The notes beneath the pieces are model-generated. The model saw nothing but the letters and a program-made list of their open reading frames with translations. It was not told where the DNA came from and made no database searches. This document shows positions 46,046-57,129 of a DNA stretch of 64,000 bases, piece after piece; the first letter of the stretch is position 1, and each line of letters starts with the position of its first letter. The position numbers and the translations under genes are program-made. Location of the stretch: positions 660,001 through 724,000 of the forward strand of contig JAOTOL010001364.1 of the NCBI GenBank assembly GCA_034440575.1. The letters run 5' to 3'. Origin of the DNA: Imbricaverruca yamaguchii (taxonomy: Eukaryota; Arthropoda; Thecostraca; Neoverrucidae).

Positions 46046-46455
46046 GCTATGGTGACGGGAATGCTTCTGCGTACGTGGATGCGCTCGCAGGTACGCTGGA
46101 GTATATCAATCGGTTCAGAGACCGGTCGAAGAGATGATGCAGCAGACGAAAACCTGCAAGGAGCCATTTTCGTACACTTCGCTTATGCAATGCGGCATGC
46201 ATGCATGTATTAGTGTGATGGAAATGATAAACACATAATCGTCACAGAAAATAAACGTTCGTGCAACATTTTCACTTCCTCTACCTGCCAGCCTGCCTGT
46301 CTGCCATTTAACACCTGTCACTTTGGGTTGTTCACGATCGTACACTGAATTCGCCATTGGGCTCTAGCGCGTATATCGGCTGGTTGGCCTAGGGTATGGA
46401 AGACAGAAAAACCTGTCGTTCTGAGTCTGGGAACCACAAGATGGCTGGGATTGCA
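46046..46455. other. no recognisable gene
   Basis: Unique sequence between two arrays. Confidence 0.4.
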
Positions 46456-46790
46456 TGAGCTTAGTGCAGGCTGTTGGTACTTTAGGGACACCCCGGGATT
46501 GCATGGGCTTAGTGCAGGGTGTTGGTACTTTAGGGACACCCCGGGATTGCATGGGCTTAGTGCAGGGTGTTGGTACTTTAGGGGCACCCCGGGATTACAT
46601 GGGCTTAGTGCAGGCTGTTGGTACTTTAGGGACACCCCGGGATTACATGAGCTTAGCGCAGGGTGTTCGTCTTTAGGGACACCCCGGGATTATATAAGCT
46701 TAGCGCAGGGTGTTCGTACTTTAGGGACACCCCGGGATTACATGGGCTTAGCGCAGGGTGATGGTACTTTAGGAGCACCCCGCACCACAT
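46456..46790. repeat. 48-bp minisatellite, about 7 copies
   Basis: The unit is GCATGGGCTTAGTGCAGGGT, then GTTGGTACTTTAGGGACACC, then CCGGGATT. Divergence increases to the right (TTAGCGCAGGGTGTTCGT variants). Confidence 0.95.
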
Positions 46791-47599
46791 GTCAGCTCAT
46801 GAATCAATACCCCTTCTTACGTTGAAGATTGTCCGGAATGCGTGACGTGATATCGACACACGTGTCTCTTACATATCGCCATAGCTGTGCGTTAGCCTTT
46901 CTCCCTGACTTTCACATATCGCTGATTGTGAAAGATTTCGGAGTCCGTGTTTCCCATCCATGTTTCGTCCAGTATGGCGCAGACGTGCCTAAGCTCTAAG
47001 TGCTGCTTCTCGCCAACGCGTGTCGATATTTGTTTTTGTCACTCCGTCGTAGATCCACTTACATCTAGAGAGCTTCATGAGGATGGAGGGAAGAACTATT
47101 GTTGAACTATTGTACAGTATGCTTTGTATGCTTGGAATCCTAGGTACAGATTATGCTTTGTGTGTGTCGGTCAAGACAAGTGCATGCATTGTTTGTGTGA
47201 CAGCATTCTTGGGTTTTGATTCCGTAGCTGGGTGTCCTGTTTCGGATAAACATTGAATAACGAATTAAATATGAAGTCACGAGAACGTTCTTTTATATTT
47301 TGTCCAAAACGAATTGGCTTTTATGCCACCATGAATAGATAGGTACAGTTACTCTAGCTCTTAACAAGACTTCATGTGCATCGGTGTATCTTCATAAGAT
47401 ACACACGGTGCGCATTTGAAAACTATAGTCTCAAGACCTACCTGCTTCTATTTTCGTTGCGAAACTAAACCTCAGCTTTCGGTTATTGATGTCAGTACAA
47501 TTAGGCAATTATTGGAACAAGTACACGATCATGGAAAAAACTAGAACATTATAGGTTGGAAGATCGACATGAAGATAGGAGATATGATATGCGATATGT
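46791..47599. other. no recognisable gene
   Basis: About 0.8 kb of unassigned sequence without long ORFs. Confidence 0.4.
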
Positions 47600-49880
47600 T
47601 GTGACCATAGCATAGTTAGATTCAAGGCACATGTAGGGGAAATTATCAAGGATAATTTGGTAAAGGTTCCAAATTTCAACAGAGCAGACTTTCACTGCAT
47701 GAGAGCGGCTTTAAGTGCCATCAGATGGGAAGAAGAATTATCCAATTTAAATGCCTGTGAAATGTGGGAAAAGTTCAAATCTTACTTGAAGGAAATTCAG
47801 ATTAGACATGTCCCCCAAAAAGCAAAGACGCAAAAGAAGGGTAGGAAAGCCAGCATGGCTTACACCAGACTTGATAAAAGCAATTAAGGCTAAGAAAACT
47901 GCATTTAGAGTCTTTAAAGAAGCCTCAAATGTCGATAATCTAAAGGCGTATCGAAAGGCTAGAGACACTGTGAAGCAAAAAACCAGAGCAGCAAAGCGAG
48001 CAAAATAACTGGATTTAGCTAGAAATCGTAATGGGGACAGTAAAAAGTTCTTTAGTTTCTACAAGCTGAGTAAAGTTTCTAGCACAATTGGTTCACTGAA
48101 AGTAAACGGGACTACATTGGGTGAGGATAGTGAGATGGTTGAGGAGCTGAGCAAACCGTTTAAATCAGTGTTTACATTGGAAGATATGACCAATCTGCCG
48201 ACCGTACACCATAGTTCAGTGACATGTGATCTGACAAATGAGGTTGATTTCATTGATAGTGATGTTGTTTACAATCACATCAGGAAAATAAAGCCAAACA
48301 AGGCAGCATGACCTAATGATGTTTATGCTAGGGTGTTGCGGGAAACTGAAAAGGAACTGGCATTTCCACTTAGTATACTATTTTGTAGATCAGTTTCACG
48401 AAATGAAATTCCAACTGATTGGAAAAGGGCAAATGTAGTTCCTATTTTCAAGAAAGGAGAAAGAGGGTAAGTTGAAAACCATAGGCCAGTAAGTCTCATA
48501 TCCCTAGTCTGCAAGGTACTTGAATCAATTATCAAGGAAAGAATAGTTAGTTATCTGGAATGTAGCAGATTGATTCAAGATACTCAACATGGGTTTAGGA
48601 AAGGACGGTCGTGTCTCACAAATCTCTTGGAATTTTTTAACTTCGTCATAGAACAATTTGATCACGGAAATCAGGTTGATGTAGCATATCTTGACTTTAG
48701 TAAGGCCCTTGACAAGGTACCCCATACACGGTTAATGATACAGCTTCAAGCCCCTGGTATTGCAGGTTGCATCTTAAAATGGATAGAGTTGTGGCTTTCA
48801 GGTAGATGGTAAAGAGTGACGCTAAATGGTATGAAATCATCATGACAAAATGTTCTTAGTGGAGGCCCCCAGGGGTCAGTACTGGGGCCACTACTGTTAA
48901 TTATATTTGTAAATAACATCGAAAGTGGCCTAAGCAGTAAAGTTTTGAAATTTGCGGAAGATTTGAATGTATTTAGGGCAATAACAGGTCAAAACGAGCA
49001 GATCTCGCCTCAAAAAGACTAAGACGAACTTGTGAAGTGGTTCAAAGAATGGCAAATGAAATTTAACTTTGATAAGTGCAAAATCATGCATGTAGGTAAG
49101 CAGCATATGAAGGCTCCATACTTGATGGGTGGCCAAGTGCTATCAGTGACTCAACAAGAGAAGGATTTAGGTGGCATTCTAAACACAAAATTGGGGGCAT
49201 CAGAACAGAACAAGGAAGCCAGGAAGAAGGCACTGAGAATGCTTGCAGCAATAAATAGGAATGTATCATACAGAAGTGGGGAAGTCATCAGGAAGCTTTA
49301 CTGTGCATATGTCAGGCCACATTTGGAATACTGCATCCAAACTTGGTCTACTAGCTATGAAAACTATTGTTGGCTTTTAGAGAGAGTAGTAAAGATGGCT
49401 ACAAAAATGGTTAATGGTATGGGCAACCTGGCATTTGAGGAAATATTGGAGAAATTGAATATGTTTTAACTTAAATATAGAAGGCTGAGAGGTGATCTCA
49501 TCGAGGTCTTTAAATTTGTCCATGGTCTGAAGAGGGGATATCTTGGTGAAATGATTGAATTTAGCAGAAATGATGCAATTAGAGGTCATAAATTCAAAAT
49601 AATAGTTAACCACAGCAGGACAAGGTTAAGACAGACTGTCTTCGCCGACAGGGTAGTAGAACACTGGAACCAGCTGCCAGAAACCATTGTCAGTAGCAGC
49701 ACATTGAACATCTTTAAAAACAGCATAGACAATCATTATAAGAATAGAGGGCTTGCTTTTCAGTATTACAGGGAGGGCTGATTGACAGATTTGGTGGGCA
49801 ACTTGTTGAGTGTACAGAGTGCAACTAAGAAGGGCCCTTGTGGCTCATAGTTGCACTAATCATTTATGTCTTTGGCTTTA
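47600..49880 (+). mobile_element. long but dead CR1 LINE copy (family B)
   Basis: Covers the ORF2 region from just after the endonuclease to the 3' tail. Recognisable blocks: a connector (KAFRVFKEASNVDNLKAYRKA-like, 47890-47960), KFFSFYKLS at about 48048, NHIRKIKPNKAA at about 48275, VVPIFKKGER at about 48437, QHGFRKGRSCLTNLLEF at about 48583, VAYLDFSKALDKVPH (RT motif A, about 48677), GPQGSVLGPLL at about 48870, then KFAEDL at about 48948, where the catalytic FADD has become FAED. In-frame stops occur at about 48006, 48309, 48468, 48810, 48843 and 49019. It ends with family B 3' UTR sequence. It is the longest family B copy in the window. Confidence 0.88.
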
Positions 49881-50421
49881 TATACATGTATATTATATAT
49901 CATACATATACAAATACCACATTCTGAACCCGAGTACTCATAGCATGCCTCCTAAATAATTATTCAGTTGCTTACCGTTTCACTGAGCGATTGCTCAACT
50001 AGCTTCAGATGCCCCGCGCCGCCCTTCAGTTATATCAGAAACAAAACGTCATACTCCAAAACCAATCTGATGATAATTTCTCGGATGTACAGAGATGTCG
50101 CACCTGAGCGTTTGCCCAACAGAAATGTCTTCAGAATCAGAAGAAATCACTAGACTACACTTTGCAGCACATCGAAAGATATTGCAGGTGCACAAACCGT
50201 ACGGTGCTACCACCTGCCGACAGAAAGCGGAGCCATAGGGGCCAGAGTTAACCGACAGTGGTTTTAGTGGTCTATCTAGCGGACAATTCTGGAACATTTT
50301 TGGACTTTATGATCCCTGGACGGAAGCCAACTTTGGAGATTATGAACGTTTCATTGAAGGGCGGTGTTTTATGTTGCGATTGTTGTAGGTTATGAACTTT
50401 GGGCATTGTGAACGCGCCGTT

Positions 50422-50452
<31 letters not shown>

Positions 50453-51089
50453 CATCTTCTGTTTTTGTACGTCATAAGTCCTTGGACGTTATGAATTTTG
50501 GTAGTAAATGAGTAGTGGATGTTATGAAATGTCTCGGCTAGCCATGTTTTGTTTTGTCGCCAGTCCGACTGTGACTTGTGTCGAATATTCCACCTACTAG
50601 GTCCAATGACTGAGGAGTTTTCCGTTGTATTGTACGTCATGCTGACAAGGACCGCCGTAATACGAACAATGGCGACAGCTGCTTTCGCTACCATTGTATC
50701 GCCTGACAATGTTGGAAATGGTCCGGTGAAAAAGACTAGATGTGCACACAGGTGCATCTGGGCTTGATAGAAGCGCGGGCCGAGAACCTTCCGCACCTCT
50801 CGCGATGGTTCAGCTTAGCTCACGAATCCACGAATTGCAGCATGTCTCTGTTGTTATAGCGACAATGATATTGTGGACAATTGTTGCGTTCACCTAGGCG
50901 CAGATGGCCATTTAAACAGTATCTGTGTTTTTCGACAGCAATTCTTTGGCGGGAATGGATCAAGGACGGATTCAGTCTGTTGACCTAAGTCAGCTTACGT
51001 AACATAGAAATATTACCGACAATTTTCACAAGTTTGTCAGCTTCGAACAGCTGAAGACATGACCTTAGCCCCTCTTTCTGATCGGGTAC
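49881..51089. other. no recognisable gene; poly-A run at 50419-50446
   Basis: 50305-50400 has several TTATGAAC-TTTGG-type short repeats. A run of about 28 A occurs at 50419-50446 and could be the tail of a retroposed sequence on the + strand, though I cannot identify one. ORFs up to 115 aa are unremarkable. Confidence 0.4.
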
Positions 51090-51540
51090 TCACACCCCGT
51101 CTCGGGAGTCATTATATGGCCCCCTCTAATCTCCAAATCAAGCGTCGCACGAAAACGAAAGTAGTGTCATCGGAAAGCGCTCGACGAGTAGGGCCCGAAA
51201 CCACCACCGAAATTCTCTGTCCACAAAAGTGACGTCATTAAGGGGCTACGTCAGCATACCTCGCATCATGTTTTTTATCACTGAGGTATTCATTTTGTGG
51301 GTGATTTTAAAAAATAAAATATTTTGAATCAGAAAAGAGGCGAAATTCACCATGGCCCCAAAATGCTCGTCCACCAAATAATCAACATTTAGATGTTTAG
51401 AAAGTTTCCAAATTTCGAGTTTTCAATTTTCCTCCATTATCGCTTTTCTTCTAATGGATAAAGCGGACAGAAAACCGTTGCTTTAAGTCAACTTTCCCCA
51501 TAAAAGTGCTTACTTTAGTCACAATTTGCAATTTTAGTAC
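51090..51540 (+). repeat. dispersed repeat family R1, copy 2
   Basis: Partner of 37215-37620 in the same orientation. The best-conserved core is at 51120-51205. Confidence 0.85.
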
Positions 51541-51829
51541 CTATGGGCAAACATGCAAAACGAAAAGTCATCAAGAACCAGTGGATGGGGCGGGGGAGTC
51601 GAAGGTGTCATCCTCAACGTCTGGGACAGAAGCATCAGGTGGAGGGGGGGGTTGAGCCGTTACGGTGATATATTCCACGAACTGCTCATGGTTCGCAGAA
51701 ACGCACCATAGTGTGCCGGGGCCTACCACAGAGTACTTGTTGTGAACCACCAGAGTAGCACGACAGTACCGCGCTCCATCCACCGTGGGCCGCCGGTGGT
51801 CACTCCTGGACCACCAAACCTGGCCTGGA
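51541..51829. other. no recognisable gene
   Basis: Unassigned; a G-run at 51640-51650. Confidence 0.35.
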
Positions 51830-52130
51830 CAATGGTCACCCCCGACCAACAAGCCTAACGCACCAGTGCCCCCCCCTCCCACTCCCCGACCATCAAACCT
51901 GACGCACCAGTGGTCCCCCCCCCCACCCGCTCCCCGACCATCAAACCTAACGCACCAGTGGTCCCCCCCCCACCCACCCGCTCCCCGACCATCAAACCTG
52001 ACGCACCAGTGGTCACCCCCTCCCCCCTCCCCCGACCAAGAAACCTAACGGGCCAGTTCCTCCTCCCCCCCCCCACCTCCCCCGACTGTCAAACCTGGCG
52101 GGCCAGTGGTCATCCTACGACTATCAAGCC
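51830..52130. repeat. C-rich ~50-bp minisatellite, about 5 copies
   Basis: Units of CGACCATCAAACCTGACGCA plus CCAGTGGTC followed by C-runs of 6-10. The complementary strand has matching G-runs and quadruplex potential, as at 7.6-7.9 kb. Confidence 0.9.
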
Positions 52131-52266
52131 TAGCAGGTGAATACACCAATACCCTACGGCGTAGGAGCAGAAGGCAGGTATGCCATGACCCTCCAACTTT
52201 TCAAAGTGTGGTGGGAGGGTCATGAACGCTATACGCTACAACGCTAGAACATGAACATTAACATAT

Positions 52267-52920
52267 GGGGCATTCCACGTCAAATCGCACAAGAATTGAC
52301 TATTTTGAACCCGACCCACTCCGATTTTTATGAAAATTGATACACCTGTAGTGCCAAGTGAACGAACCTCACACGCCAACTTTCAGCCCTGGGTGACCTC
52401 TGGGGCCAGATTTAGAGGTCATCCTAGGTCGCCTATTTTTACCGACTTGACAACAATCAAATGCATATATATTAGATGTTAATTAACTTAGCGGAACGAC
52501 ATTGGTGTTAAAGTGCGCAGAATCCCTTGGCCATTCAGAAATATGGCAAAAGTTGCACGTGACCTCTCCGTGACCCTTGACCTAACGAGGTCAAAATATA
52601 AAAATTCATTTTTATATATGTTTTCCTGCCCCTAATTCGACTAAACGTGGCTGAAATAATGGTTCTGATATTATCTAAGAACGTGCAAAAAAGAAAGGCG
52701 GAGACTCTAAAACTTTTTGAGATATCGGCCTTTGAGTAGGTATTGTCATATGACCAAATCGAAGCATGCCCCGATGCTATTTACCATATCATCGATGATA
52801 ACTCTGGTTTCCTTGGTCCGATTATCGTCAAATTTGGTGGGCAAATCATCGGTGGCAAGCTGAACTATTTTCCAGATTTTCAAGTTGACCTGACCTCACA
52901 TGACCTGGCAGTGACCTCTA
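52267..52920 (+). repeat. left terminal inverted repeat
   Basis: Matches the reverse complement of 54495-55126. Landmarks in order: CACGTCAAATCGCACAAGAA, TGAAAATTG(A/G)TACACCTG, GAGGTCATCCTAGGTC, ACCGACTTGACA, GGCAAAAGTT, AAAGAAAGGCGGAGAC, ATCATCGATGATAACTCTGG and GACGATAAT or its complement. Confidence 0.88.
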
Positions 52921-53253
52921 CATTACAACCCAACAGGGAAACAAAAATATTTTCTTGAACAAAAAACGCTGAATTTGGCTCGTACAGGCTATATTACCTA
53001 GTTTTAGGTTAGGCTACTCCAAACGAGCCAAGTTTTATTTTGAACAAGTATCCTCTGCAAGGTCACGTGAGGTCACTATGAGGTCATGTCACACTTTCGT
53101 CAATAACTTTATATAGAATCAATATAGAGAAATAATTTTAATGCCATCGAGATCCTCTGGTTAATCATGATGTATAATATGATCAAGCTAGGTCCTCACT
53201 TGACCTCGGTTTAGGGTGACCTGGAGGTAATCTGGGGTCAGGATCAAATGTTC
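52921..53253. other. non-coding interior of the TIR transposon
   Basis: 3' flank of the transposase-like reading frame, again rich in AGGTCA/TGACCT hexamers (53080-53110 and 53195-53230). Confidence 0.6.
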
Positions 53254-54497
53254 AGCTAGCTAAGTCATGTGATACATCAATCAACGCGGCCTGACGAGGA
53301 AAATATAATTGTAACAAAATTATATTTCTATCTTTATTTTGGCAAACGTTATTCGCAAAAAAATATGTTTCCTCGGTTTTTATAGCCTGAATATATTGTT
53401 TCAGCTCGCGTGCGTTTCGTACTAACATTTTATCGGGAGGGCCAGTAAATGTTTCTGATATGCAAATAGCCGCGACCATAGAACAAGTTGAACAGCAGTA
53501 CCGTATATTCACGAAGAACTACCAACCTTTTTCGCCACACGTACCTCACTGCCGGAAAACCATCTCACAACCACCATACCATAACGTGGAGACGGAGTAA
53601 CACGATGGACATTCCTTCTTCCCGGTATTGTGCGAGCAGCTGCGAATCTGTCATTCAACGCTTTGGTTTCTTTGACCCACTCGGTTTTGGGAAAATACTC
53701 CACGCACGTGCCGGTGGCATGGTTTTTTTACAAACTGATAAAACTGGTCCGGGATCTCAATCAGAGTTCCTTGCAGACTTCCCTTTTTAGCTAACCTTTT
53801 CAACGTCCCACCAATGCCATCACACGGTCCCTTTCCGTGAGCGGTTGCGAAGAAATGCCACTCGGCGTCTATTCCAAAGTCGACGGAATGCTCTGCCAAA
53901 TTTAGGAAATTCTTGCAATTTTTGTATTGCGAGGCAGCCCCATCTGAAAAATAAAATATCTTCTTGGGGCGCTGGCCTAATTCTGCTTCCAGGCGCTCAA
54001 TGAGTTTTCCTTGAAACAGGTGGGCAGCCACAGTATCATGCGTCAGGCAGTCGGAAATGGCAGAGTAAGAAAAATGTTTGAGGTCCCCTGCGTTGTTTCG
54101 CCAATAAGCCACAAACGGATGGATTGTCACCTGCAGTTTGTTCCAGTGATGGGACTGTACCTCATCCTGTGTAACCATAGCGTAGTTTTCGGAAAAAATC
54201 TCCAATAACAATTACCTCTGCAGGAGCTAGTGTTTCCTTTAGGCCTTTCAGATAATTGCCTTGGGCACGGGCGACAAAATCATGCTTTACAAGTATTTCC
54301 AGCTGCTCGCAAAATGATGGCACAAAATCTTCAGAAGTTTGCGTAACCACCTCTAAGGTGGACCTATCAGTATTAGTCCACTTTCGGTACTCAATGTTAT
54401 CGATTTCTCGGTTATCATGAATCATATCATGGCCATGAATATTCACGTAAGTTGCAATATTGCATGTATTTAGGCAATACAAACTTCCCAAGGCCAT
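53254..54497 (-). pseudogene. transposase-like protein of the TIR element, frameshifted
   Basis: Three minus-strand ORFs join end to end. The first (54497-54162) ends PAEVIVIGDFF. The second (54211-53651) overlaps it by about 50 bp in another frame and contains KKIFYFSDGAASQYKNCKNF (about residues 83-102) and HFFATAHGKGPCDGIGGTLK (about residues 119-138). The third (53703-53509) overlaps again, then a weaker stretch follows to 53254. The SDGAASQYKN and HGKGPCDGIGG motifs resemble a family of multicopy invertebrate proteins, and their Asp residues would suit an RNase H-fold transposase; that reading is inference. The position between long TIRs supports a transposase role. At least two frameshifts make it non-functional as it stands. 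Alternatively it could be a captured host gene. Confidence 0.65.
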
Positions 54498-55126
54498 GTT
54501 AGTTCACGTGAGGTCATGTCAACCTGAAAATCTGAAAAATAGTTCAGTTTGCCACCGATGACTTGCGCAACAAATTTGACGATAATCGGACGAAGGTAAC
54601 CAGAGTTATCATCGATAATATGGTAAATAGCCTCGGGGCATGCATGCATTTGGTCCTATGACAATACTAAAAGGCCGACATCTCAAAAAGTTTTCAAGTC
54701 TCCGCCTTTCTTTTTTGCAGGTTCTTAGATAATATCACGACCATTAATATAGCACCGTTTCGTCGAATTATGGACAGGCAAACATATATTAAAATATATT
54801 TGTATACTTTGACCTGGTTAGGTCAAAGGTCACGGGGAGGTCACGTGGAACTTTTGCCATATTTCTGAATGGCCCAGGGCTTCTGCGCACTTTGACACCA
54901 ATTTCATTCCGCTAAGTTAAATAACACATGAGATATTTGCAATTTATTGATGTCAAGTCGGTAAAAAATCGTGACCTAGGATGACCTCTAGATCTGACCC
55001 CAGAAGTCACTCTGGGATAAAAGTTGGCGTGATGTGTTCTTTTACTTGGTACTGCAGGTGTACCAATTTTCATCAAAATCGGAGGGGGTCGGGGAATTTC
55101 TTGTGCGATTTGACGTGGAATGACCC
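54495..55126 (-). repeat. right terminal inverted repeat
   Basis: Inverted partner of 52267-52920. It ends ATTTGACGTGGAATGACCC immediately before the ATAT duplication. Confidence 0.88.
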
Positions 55127-55130
55127 ATAT

Positions 55131-55499
55131 ACGTGTATGCTATTCACAAGCGTGCCAGAATGACCTCTTCTCTCCTACGTTTTCTTAGCGATTATGTCCA
55201 TGGTGCCAGAACTGGCTTTATTTACCGGAATGTTTTTTTTTAAACATTGGGGAGTTCCAGCTTGTTTGCCACTTGCCTTGATGGAAAGCATTTACAGTTG
55301 CGTATTGATCTCTGGCTGGGAGGGACGGAGCTCGAGTCCTATGTGATTGCGCGGCACGCTTGGCAACAACGTCGGCCAACTCCTTTCCCGTGATGCCGTG
55401 TGGTTAGGTATCGAATGGAAGGTAATCCTCTGACCCGCTTTACCGAATACTGTCAGACGCGCTGGGATTTATTGACCAAAATGGTTTGATGGTTGAAAA
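55131..55499. other. no recognisable gene
   Basis: Unassigned; possibly 3' sequence of the LINE that follows on the minus strand. Confidence 0.35.
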
Positions 55500-56800
55500 G
55501 ACTGAAGGGCCCGAAGGATACTCAACGAGTGTGTTAAAATAAGATGCAGGGTTGCATCTAAACCTCAATAACACGCAGTGCTTTAATAATAGCAACTAAC
55601 TGAGCAGCGTAGACAGACGCGTGTGGTGGTAAAGTGAAAGAGCTTGTAGCTGTCTGACATACAAATGCATAGCCAGTTCCAATGGCTGTCTTGGGCCCGT
55701 CAGTATACGTTTGAGAGGAGTAGCGATACAATCCTAGTAGCTTCAATGCCTCGGCTCAAAAAAGCTCTGGGACAGTATGTCATTTCTGGGCAGTAGCGAG
55801 GAAGAAAGCAATTTTGGGTGAGGAGATTTCCCATAGTGGAATGTGGGTGCGTTTCATTCTCCACACACCTCTTAGTGGGATTTGAGCCTGGTGTAGGGAG
55901 CGGATTCTGACGTAAAATGGTCTAAGTTTTTCACCTCTTTGCCCGTGTAAAATCAACAACAAATGGTGAGAAAAAACTCATTTGTGAGTGGGATACTGCA
56001 GAAGCTGCCCTAGCTCTGCTGCATACCGGAGGCCCAACTTATCGCGTTTGCTTGCCAACGACTGCTCATGGGCCTCTGCTAAAATACTCACAGCTGGCAA
56101 CGTCCGAAATGCCCCTATGGCGATCCGCAATGCTGAATGGTGTACTGTGTCGAGTTTCCTCTTGACGGAGGCGCTGGCACCGTCATAAATTAATTACGCG
56201 TATCGAGCTTCAAGTGGATAAGAGATCGATTCAACATTAAAATAATTTGCTCTTTCAGCTCCGTAGTCGGTTCGTGAAATACACTTCATTATATTCATTG
56301 CACGGAGGCACTTAGCCCGCAAAGTGTTGCTGTGGTCGCAGCAGGATAGCCGGCTGTGGTCGCTGCAGGATAGCCGGCTGTGGTCGCTGCAGGATAGCCG
56401 GCTGTGGTCGCTGCAGGATAGCCGGCTGTGGTCGCTGCAGGATAGCCGGCTGTGGTCGCTGCAGGATAGCCGGCTGTGGTCGCTGAAGGATAGCCGGCTG
56501 TGGTCGCTGCAGGATAGCCGGCTGTGGTCGCTGCAGGATAGCCGGCTGTGGTCGCTGAAGGATAGCCGGCTGTCGAAATTGACGCCGAGAAAGCGTGCCG
56601 ATCGCTGTGCAGGTATTTGCTCTCCGTATAACCGAACTGCCATGTCCAGACAATGGAGGCGACGTCGGCAGAAGTGGTTGGCAACCATCTTGGACCATAG
56701 AACCATAGAAAACCATAGCCGTTCACGATCGTCCGTTTTTTAGACAGGCTATGGACATTTGCAGCTGCCTCGCATTGGATGGTAGTCGCGTCGCCCAGGA
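55500..56800 (-). mobile_element. decayed I-like LINE, RT thumb to RNase H, with internal minisatellite
   Basis: Read on the minus strand: the RT C-terminal part has VRLYGEQIPAQRSARFLGVN followed by FDSRLSFSDH near 56580-56640. This is then expanded into ten in-frame SRLSCSDH units, and the frame resumes with LRAKCLRAMNIMKCISRTDY (about 56290). Further on, RNase H starts YTDGPKTAIGTGYAF at about 55705, with the first catalytic Asp kept, and ends AAQLVAIIKALRVIEV at about 55560. Frameshifts separate the two parts. The FLGVxFDSRLS box is typical of LINE reverse transcriptases that carry RNase H. Confidence 0.75.
56332..56573. repeat. 24-bp minisatellite inside the LINE RT, 10 copies
   Basis: The unit GTGGTCGCTGCAGGATAGCC plus GGCT is nearly identical between copies, with GCTGCAGG/GCTGAAGG variation. 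On the minus strand it encodes SRLSCSDH, a duplication of the SRLSFSDH stretch of the RT, so array growth kept the reading frame. Confidence 0.95.
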
Positions 56801-56937
56801 CCAAACAGCCAACTCATCAACGAAGAGTGGCCTACCTATACTTTTTTATTCGTTTCACCTTTGTCCGGATTGAACCGGCGCTTTATTTCTGAATATGGGC
56901 ACACAGCTAGCTAACACATGCATAAACACCTACACAT

Positions 56938-56954
56938 ACACACCTACACACACA

Positions 56955-57028
<74 letters not shown>

Positions 57029-57124
57029 CACACACACACACATACACCTACACACACACACACACACATACAGACACCCCCCCCCCACACACACACACAC
57101 ACGCGAGCGCGCGCGCGCACACAC
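56938..57124. repeat. (CA)n microsatellite with CTACA/CATA interruptions
   Basis: About 190 bp of mainly CA, with a C-run at 57078 and a GCGCGC block at 57104-57117. Confidence 0.95.
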
Positions 57125-57129
57125 ACGCT

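Larger units (their letters stand above)
52267..55126 (-). mobile_element. DNA transposon with ~0.64-kb terminal inverted repeats
   Basis: A 2.86-kb element bounded by inverted termini: the left end begins GGGGCATTCCACGTCAAATC, and the reverse complement of the right end begins GGGTCATTCCACGTCAAATC. The inverted similarity continues inward for over 600 bp on each side with scattered substitutions. ATAT at 52263-52266 and 55127-55130 would be a 4-bp target-site duplication. The interior codes on the minus strand for a transposase-like protein broken by frameshifts. The superfamily is not certain. The TIRs contain many TGACCT/AGGTCA hexamers. Confidence 0.88.

Noticed and set aside
41362..46213. 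Three overlapping + ORFs of 1524-1611 aa
   Set aside because: They span the 52-bp and 35-bp arrays. Both unit lengths are not multiples of 3 and lack stops in every + frame, so the same rotating translation appears in all three frames. No coding signal.
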